A stretch of DNA of 64,000 nucleotides, taken from NCBI GenBank assembly GCA_963930655.1, contig OZ005604.1, forward strand, positions 8,318,001 through 8,382,000, written 5' to 3'. The notes under the pieces were generated by a model. It searched no databases. It saw nothing but the letters and a program-made list of their open reading frames with translations, and was not told the DNA's origin. The stretch's first letter is position 1; the number at the start of each line of letters is the position of its first letter. This document shows, one piece after another, positions 57,574 through 64,000 of the stretch. Made by a program: the position numbers and the translations under genes. The stretch comes from Myrica gale. Taxonomy: Eukaryota; Streptophyta; Magnoliopsida; Fagales; Myricaceae.

Positions 57574-60134
57574 TTACCTCAAAAATCACAAATTCAATCA
57601 TACATACACTTGCAATAATACGTACTTAAAAGGTCATAAGCAATAACTTGACAGACCTAAAATCGGGGTCTCACATTATTACACGTACTCCATTAAAACC
57701 TTATATCCAACTATTAATAAATTATTCATGATCAAATCTTATCTAGGGTTCCAAATAATATTTTATTAAAAGATCATGGTTCATCAATATCTATATTAAC
57801 TAGCCTAATCTCTAATTTCCTTATCCATCACAACAATGAAAATCCATAAATCATAAATTATACATAGGGTTTCATTATTACTATAACATTCGGCCACTAC
57901 CATTTTATGCACCAATTAATCACAACTTTTACTCCAATGGTGATCCCATCCTCCATTCAACAATTTCACAACCTAGGATCTATAAATCAAAGCACCAACA
58001 CAATACATCATACTCATAGCATTCGGCCCACACATGCTTTCACCCAAATGATTAGGTTCTTTTGTTTCCTTCAATATGCATGCATCTAATACTTAATATT
58101 TTCATCAAATAATTCCATCAACATTAGATCCACTCTTTATACACACTAACATCCACAAATCTAAACAAAATATCAACTTTCATCAAGCCAACACATCAAA
58201 ACTTAGATCTAACTTCCTTTAGCATACATTGTTCTTCATTTGCCTTTTTCTTTACATACAACCTTAGATCTAGGGTTTCCATGGTTAGATCTAGCATGTA
58301 AACAACCTAGGGTTCTTAAGCACCCAAGATCTAACAATCATCAAGGCATATTACGACCTAAACTTCAAGATCCACACATAACTCATTCGGTCACTTATGC
58401 TATACCAACAACATCACATTGTTCTTACCTTGTTGTCTATCCGAGCTTGAGCACCTAGAAAATAAAGTACCTTTGGTTAGTATTTGTGAAGCTTAAGGCA
58501 AGATCATCAATAAAACTAAACTTACCTTCAACCTTTACCAACTCTTCCTATCCTTTCTTCCTTCAAAGATTCGGTCCACCCTCCTTAGAAATGTCCAAGC
58601 TTGATTTAAAAGGAAGTTCTATGGTGGTTAAGAGAACATGGTAAGCTTGAAGAGAAATGGTGTCAAATGGCTAGGGTTTTCAAGGAAGGAATGTGTTTGC
58701 ACCAAGAGAGAATTTTGTCTACAACAAGAGAGGTTTAACTTGGCTTTTAGAATGAGATTTGGTAAGCTAGAAGAATGTGGTTTAGGTGCAAGATGAAAAA
58801 GGAACAAACCTTGAATCTTGAGTGTATAGTTCGGCTAAGAGCTTGAAAATGGGAGAGAGTTGAGAGAAATGAGGGGTTCGGCCAAATGAGAAAGAATTGG
58901 AGAGTGAGGTGCATGAGTGGTTCGGTCAAGGCAAATGCAAGAGAGTTGTGAGAGATTGAGTCTCCCAAGGCAATTTAAGACTATGACATAAAGCTTGAGA
59001 GAGTGAATTGACAAGAGAGCAAAAGAAAGAGGAAGAGGGGATGAATGAGGGGGTGTTGGCCGACCAAGCAAAGGCCTTAGTCTTCTCTCTCTCTTTTATT
59101 TCTTTTCACCTTTTTATCTCACATCAATTGTCTCCAAAAGCTTGTCTTGCATTTGAATTCCTTCTCTCTCTCCTCTCATGCATTCCAACGTAAATCCCTC
59201 CCTCTCCCTTGCTTTTTCTCTTCTCTTTTGCATCCATGTGTTGTCTTATCACTCTTACACTTCTTACACACCTCTTACACATCACATGGCACCTCACTTT
59301 GGCTTTCCAATTTCTCCTCATAGCCTTTCACGTAAAAGCCTTCATTTTGCTTAGTTTGGTTGCTTTCCAACCAACCTAGTTACTTCCACATTAAATTGCA
59401 ACCAACTTTCAACTTGGTTTTCTCTCTCACCTAACTTATCACTTTATAAGCTCTCTTACTTATCTGATCCATTCTAATAGCTTATCACCTCATAAGCATG
59501 ATATCTTATCATGTGATAATAGCCCTAACCTATCTCTACAATAATCACAAGGCCTTATCACTTTAAAAGTTCCCTAACTTATCATGCTTGCTTATCACTA
59601 TGATAAGCAAGTGTGCTTATCATTAAATCTTCTCTTAGACTTATCACATAAATACATAGCTTATCAATTAAATATTCAAATGGAAATTCTATTAATAATA
59701 TAGGCCACATGATAATAATACATGTCACATATGAAAGATATAAAATATTCGATCCATGTATTCAAAAGAATTTCATCATTTAATCTATTAATAAATTTCG
59801 GCTTATACAAGGAAATTATTAAATCATAATTCAAATTCTATGGTCCATGAATCATATTAAGTAAATGAAAAATATAAATTTGTAAGAGAGAAACTTACTT
59901 GAAATTTCGGCTCCTAAAATAAATATAATTTAAACTTGCATAAAATGACATTAAAATTATTTAAAGAGATTTTGTGAAATAAAATCTCATTTTAATCGAA
60001 ATACCATAACATAAGAATTAGGTCATACATTGGCCAAAAACATAGCCCCATGAAGAAATAAAAGCTATTACATTGGAAAATAAAAGATAATACATAAGAA
60101 ATTACGAAGGAGAAAATCGGGATCTCACAGTTAT

Positions 60135-60619
60135 AGTATGCAGAAACAGTGGTCTGTCCTTGAGCCAGAGATGCAATGGACTTTTGAAGCTGGAAAATTC
60201 TTGGTTCATTGCCTTGAGAGAATCGCTCAGTAAGATCTCTCCAAATACCTGTTGCCGTGTCAATGTATAACACACTGTCTGCAAGATCTTTGGAAATGGA
60301 ATTGAGGATCCAAGAAGCCACCATATCATTGCAGCGAGACCACGATGCATACGTATCAGATGTTGGCTCTGGTTTTGGAAGTGCTCCATTAACAAAAACG
60401 TATTTGTTCTTAGCACTTAAAGCCATTTCCATAGACCTCTTCAAGCTAGGATAGTTCTCAGCATTGAGGATCTGAGATACTAGAACAGCATTAGGATTAT
60501 CGCCATTGTTAAGAAAGAATGGACTTGATTGAACATCGGAGTTGGCAGGAATGGCGGAAGAAACGATTGGTGTAGAAACGAGTGGTGTTTCAGTAGCTAT
60601 AAGAAGTCCTCTGATGCCA
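60135..60619 (-). pseudogene. Copia element 2 gag N-terminal part
   Basis: The minus-strand reading starts IATETPLVSTPIVSSAIPAN at about 60602, with ATA where the start ATG would be. It continues VLVSQILNAENYPSLKRSM, YASWSRCNDMVASWILNSIS and RDLTERFSQGNEPRIFQLQK to AYYN, where the 7 kb LTR insertion cuts it. The frame resumes at 53095 (NKLKSLWEEL) if the insertion is ignored. The primer binding site is at 60608-60619. Confidence 0.92.
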
Positions 60620-60892
60620 TAACAATTTTGGAACTGTAAAACAACGTAGAAGTTGGCAAAGAGAAAATGAATGAATGTCTCGTATATTCAGTAGTTCCAC
60701 TTTACAGAGTACATTCAATATATATAGAGCTCGTAGCTGTATGAAACAATCTAACAAGCTAACTAATTCCCCTAACAGATCAGTAACAGTCAAAACTAAT
60801 ATCCAGTTCAGCAGCTAACTTCTGTCCAGCTCAGCGATCCTGCAACTGTATAGCAGACTTCAATAGCTTCGACTGTATAACAGAGTTCAATA
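60620..60892 (-). repeat. 5' LTR of Copia element 2
   Basis: 273 bp, partner of 46940-47212. Confidence 0.95.
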
Positions 60893-62200
60893 GTTAGAAA
60901 GAGCTAGGGTTTACGAAGTGTATTCGGGAAAGGGGATGCCATGGAACACTTGAGAAGATTCGAGATAAGATCTGAGTTTGGGGGTTAGTCGACGTAGAGT
61001 TAAACTCAAGCTGTCGGTTGGGCTTTGACTGGGCTGAAGTGGCTTACAATTGGGCTTTCTTATCGGGCTGGGCTTGGTATTCGGATGGGCTACAACTGTC
61101 TTATTTTTTCCTGCTTTATTGTATCTTCGAATTGGTTTCTTTTATTACATAAGGGGCTTATTAGCCCATAGTCTATTATTTAGCTAAAGGAAACCTGTAG
61201 AAACAATTCATCAAAGATCATAACAGAAAAGGCTAAGGAGAGTGGCTCTCTCTCTCTCTCTAATAGAGCAATTACAGATTTTTCTTCACTTTCTCATCTT
61301 CCAAACATTTCATTTTTCATTTTTACCCTCGTTTACATCCGGGTACATTACAGACATCCACCTTAAAATGTAGAGGACATCCCACCACAAGGATACAAAT
61401 AAGCCTTGAAGCCCAAATCAAACGAAAATGATGGGTACAAAATACAAACAAACGAAAATGCCGCCTTGGGGGGCAACAGAGGTGGTGCTCTACAAGAGAT
61501 GCATCGGAATTGACCTGGTTTGACGTCTTTGGAGAGCTTGAAACCTTTATATATGATTAGATCAACTCTTCCTAAAAGAGGGAACAAAAGGAAAGGAGAT
61601 ACACAAACAAAAGGGAATTTACAAGGTAACAAATCTAAACCCACACATTGAGTAATAGGATCACCCGCCCTTTGCGAAATTGTCCAATCCTCGGAAAATG
61701 CATCTCTTCCAAAATTCACACATCTTTGACATGCGTCGAGGTATTTGTACCCAAGCACGAATGACGTTGCAGTGCAGTAGCCAATGAGAGTACTACCCCG
61801 ATTCGTGGCCGGTGAACTGTTCCAAAGGAGGCAGATCATGGGGGATTTTCGAGAACAATGTAAGAAGCGGAAAATACAGATTTTGTTATACTAGTCGTTG
61901 ATCAAGCGGTAGGGTTCTGACCTATTGCACTCAAAAAAGTCATTTCACACAAGAATATCAAGTTTTGTCCAAATTGACAGGAGAGGCTGCAAAGTTTACA
62001 ACATTAGTATTTGAGTGATGCAATATAACCAATTTAAGAGTTTATTGTATCAAATATTGAAAGTGCTTTCAATAAACATGTTTTGACCTAATAAAAAAAA
62101 TAGAATACTTGAGTGAAACAAAATTCACTTCAAACTACTTTACATTATAAAAAACGTTAAGTTAATTCCTTCTTTATTCTTAATTATAAACTCTGAAATT
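60893..62200. other. Flank of Copia element 2, unassigned
   Basis: 60898-61200 has TTGGGCT-rich DNA and is probably U3 of Copia element 3, cut off by element 2. 61363-61839 is a 158-codon minus-strand open frame without a recognisable domain. A (CT)n run is at 61245-61261. No gene is supported. Confidence 0.4.
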
Positions 62201-63372
62201 GGTTAAAAGTATGAGAAGCATGGCACAAAATCAGAGTCCTTGAAACCCGGTTCGTAACATTTCCTTTAGGCCTAATTTTGACCAAAACAAATATATAGCA
62301 ACCCGGCCCCATGTTTTCGTGTTTGACCAGAAAATAACATAGAAGGGAAATTGTTACACCTTTTCAAAAAAAAGATATTACATTGATGATGCACTTAATC
62401 AGATAGACCATTACAAGTAACCTATATAAGATAAAACTTATCAATCACGATAAGATGTACAATGTAAAAAATTTAATGCATTTGATCGCGTACCAAAATA
62501 TATATATGTATATATAGTAATTGATATGTTCCTATCTTCTCTATGTAAGGTAATATTTTGATCTTGTTTTTTGTTCCATTCGAGACAAGTCATTCATGAG
62601 ACAAATAGCTCATCCATTTACTTAAACATAAAACTAAAGCCATGCATCAACTTCTGTTCCCTTAATCCTCTTTTCTTTCCAGACCGATTTAGTAGTCTTT
62701 TGATTTTGGGCTCATGACCTGCTATAGGTAAAAAGAACCCTTTAATTGCTTTAAATTTTAAAAGATGACTACTTGATAGAGATTTCCTACTTTTTGTTCT
62801 GTCTTTGTTGCCCTGAATAACTTCAGCCTATTTACTCCTCGCTCCAGGCTCAAAAAGCAGAAACGGATGCTAAGATCTAAGAGCTCCATCAGTGAGAGAC
62901 TGGAATTCCTCGATTTTGGTCAACAAATTCTGCCATTTTATAACATCATTACATGCCGTGGGACACCAGTGTGACCTCACAACAAATGATGTGGGATAAG
63001 CATACCAGATTCACATCTCTGAGAAGGGGGAAGAAACTTGCAACATTAACGTAGACCTTATTTCCCCTAGGCTTGGAACGGGATTTGTGGCAACGATGAT
63101 ATCATCATCCAGTTTCTTGCTTATTTTGGGGGTACAATCTGCATGTGGTGGTGGTTCTTTGATTTTAGATAAAATTTTGGATTACCCAGGAACCGTAAAA
63201 ACAGAAAAGAAAAAAGGTGTACTATTTTGTATAATTTTAAGTAATTTAACATAGATAAAAGCTTCAATTTGGTCTCTTCAAGCACTTAAGATCAAGACAC
63301 AGGAAAGAAATACTGATCTCTGTAATTCACATTGCAATCCTAAAGTTTCCAGGAATAACGAAAAAAGGAGGA
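62201..63372. repeat. Duplicated 3' flank of the cupin gene
   Basis: This DNA matches about 36.2-37.1 kb in order with point changes and small indels: GCTCATCCATTTACTT, CATGCATCAACTTCTGTTCC, TGATAGAGATTTCCTA and TTCCAGGAATAACGAAAAAA are shared. It is the left end of the second copy of a segmental duplication. Confidence 0.85.
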
Positions 63373-63693
63373 TCAGTCCGCGAGTGTGAGCAAAGTGACA
63401 AGGGCTTCACTGTTGGGAAAGCGTGAAACGAGCTCAGAGCGTTTTGCTAGCTCAAAGTCCTGAAACTGAAAGGCAGGTGCACAAGTGCATCCCACGAGCG
63501 AGAAGTGATTCTCACCATCCCTTGGAGGAGATTTGAGCACCGCCCCGTCTGGGGAAATGGTGATGTCCTTTGTTGGATATGAACCAAACCACACATTTGC
63601 TGGCACTGTGTACTGCGGTTGCTGATTGTCCATCAGATTTGGTCCCAGACTGGTCAGTTTTACACTCCCATCTTTGTCATTCAATTCCAATAC
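63373..63693 (-). CDS. Second Cupin_5 (DUF985) gene, last exon only
   Basis: A 107-codon minus-strand exon (with stop), preceded by a consensus AG (63695-63694). It encodes VLELNDKDGSVKLTSLGPNL, NQQPQYTVPANVWFGSYP and LVGCTCAPAFQFQDFELAKR, ending LLTLAD. It differs from the last exon of the gene at 37109-38734 at only five residues (I/V, C/S, P/A, I/T, P/A). Upstream exons should lie about 650 and 1000 bp right of it, outside the window. Open and probably functional. The role is unknown, as for the first copy. Confidence 0.9.
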   Translation of the reverse strand, partial: VLELNDKDGSVKLTSLGPNLMDNQQPQYTVPANVWFGSYPTKDITISPDGAVLKSPPRDGENHFSLVGCTCAPAFQFQDFELAKRSELVSRFPNSEALVTLLTLAD

Positions 63694-64000
63694 CTGAAAG
63701 GCGATATCGTGGTGTCAGATAAAATTAAGGCACAGATTGCAAGAGAGTGATTATATAGGACTTTGGAGGGTTGAAGGCTCTAAAGATCCTCTGATTCCTT
63801 CTGAAGATAACAGACAAACTGGGCTTCAAGACAGAACAACATCTGACATACAATTTCTATCAGGCGCTTGATCATAGTCATTCACACTTGCTACTGTACG
63901 TGTTAGCTGGAAGAGAAAATGCACAAATTGAATAGACACATCTCGCATTTCAGGCACTAAATTTGAGTTGATGCAGACGATGGTCAACACAACCATTGCA
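63694..64000 (-). other. Intron of the second cupin gene
   Basis: Matches intron 2 of the first copy (37430-37740) closely, including AGAGTGATTATAT and CATTCACACTTGCTACTGTACG. Runs off the window. Confidence 0.85.

Larger units (their letters stand above)
54511..57675 (-). mobile_element. Nested solo long LTR, 3165 bp, TSD TTATT
   Basis: Plus-strand ends TGTCACGCCCCGAACGC and GGGGTCTCACA, with perfect target repeats TTATT (54506-54510 and 57676-57680). It lies inside the related LTR 53101-60129. On the minus strand the TATA-like ACGTATAAGCAGCC (about 57082-57069) marks the U3/R border. U3 holds the paired GTGTCGACAC array (57200-57573). R/U5 includes an 87 bp tandem duplication (56709-56882), the AACTTGAAATCAT expansion (55010-55310) and the ACCGAAGGA repeat block (55540-55735). 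No coding sequence. Confidence 0.88.
53101..60129 (-). mobile_element. Solo long LTR (Gypsy-like), TSD GTTAT, itself carrying a nested LTR
   Basis: Plus-strand ends TGTCACGCCCCGAACG and GGGATCTCACA, with perfect target repeats GTTAT (53096-53100 and 60130-60134) inside Copia gag. Removing the nested element (54511-57675 plus 5 bp) leaves about 3.86 kb with no retrotransposon ORF, so it is a very long solo LTR or a non-coding LTR element. TGTCACGCCCC ends and multi-kilobase LTRs occur in plant Gypsy chromoviruses (Tekay/Del type). That assignment is tentative. The part 57681-60129 is mostly AT-rich with T/C-rich runs. Small open frames there have no domain. Confidence 0.85.
46940..60892 (-). 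mobile_element. Ty1/Copia element 2, about 5.0 kb, carrying nested LTR insertions
   Basis: LTRs 46940-47212 and 60620-60892, both 273 bp, differ at about 9 positions by eye. Target repeats are GTTAG (46935-46939 and 60893-60897). The primer binding site TGGCATCAGAGG (60619-60608) and the polypurine tract CCTCTTGAGGGGGAG (47227-47213) fit a minus-strand element. Subtracting the insertions 47763-49677 and 53101-60129 with their 5 bp repeats leaves 4999 bp, a normal Copia length. Gag, protease, integrase, RT and RNase H are all present and little decayed. It is much younger than Copia element 1. Confidence 0.95.

Noticed and set aside
59008..59321. Small open frames in the long LTR
   Set aside because: They fall in T/C-rich LTR leader sequence and have no domain.
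61363..61839. 158-codon minus-strand open frame
   Set aside because: No recognisable domain, no splice or start context, and repeat-rich flanks; could be a LINE tail but the evidence is too weak.

Overview
The window is nuclear DNA of a flowering plant, most likely a eudicot and possibly woody. Two ordinary plant genes with GT-AG introns can be spliced by eye, and most of the rest is nested transposable elements: Ty1/Copia and Gypsy-like LTR elements, CACTA, Mutator-like and hAT-like DNA transposons, TRIM-like elements and poly-A retroposons. No rRNA, tRNA, CRISPR or bacterial operon structure was seen. The species cannot be named from the sequence alone.

Host genes. (1) 17965-19717 (+): a five-exon LAZY/DRO1 (IGT-family) gravitropism gene, 270 aa, apparently intact. 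It starts MKILSWIQ, has the ALLAIGTFG motif, and has a tiny last exon that encodes the end of the conserved KWVKTDSEYIVLEI tail. (2) 37109-38734 (-): an intact three-exon Cupin_5/DUF985 gene, 188 aa. (3) 63373-63693 (-): the last exon of a second, tandem copy of that cupin gene, which runs off the right edge. The duplicated block is about 36.2-37.7 kb against 62.2-64.0 kb. The roughly 23.5 kb from just upstream of the cupin gene (38.9 kb) to the second copy (62.2 kb) is almost all transposons.

Layout. 1-9.5 kb: decayed CACTA element (-) with a TNP2-type transposase split by a 1.34 kb solo LTR, plus a second ORF with a coiled-coil end. 9752-15276: complete Copia element (-), TSD CAGAC, carrying a 657 bp GC-rich foldback element. 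15508-16657: solo LTR, TSD ATATT. 16.7-20.4 kb: LAZY gene and flanks. 20383-31.4 kb: an older CACTA-like element with a 909 bp retroposon (16 bp TSD), a ~90 bp tandem repeat, a complete 7067 bp CACTA (TSD AAC) and a 783 bp Mutator-like element (perfect 9 bp TSD TTGTATAAA). 31.4-36 kb: decayed repeats and a head-to-head TRIM-like palindrome. 36.2-38.9 kb: cupin gene. 38.9-39.6 kb: a second retroposon. 40.4-42.6 kb: truncated long LTR. 42.6-46.9 kb: Copia gag remnant split by a hAT-like element and a 1317 bp solo LTR. 46940-60892: a Copia element (-; about 5.0 kb without its insertions, TSD GTTAG) opened by three long-LTR insertions, one inside another (TSDs GGAGT, GTTAT, TTATT).

The most unusual signal is three separate LTRs that carry arrays of short palindromes built on TCGA. 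The copies sit at fixed helical spacing: pairs exactly 21 bp apart, pairs 20 bp apart, and sets 11 bp apart. In at least two of the LTRs they lie just upstream of the LTR's TATA box. This looks like a repeated design of a retrotransposon enhancer or silencer. All coordinates were read by eye. Domain names rest on motif recognition, not on searches.
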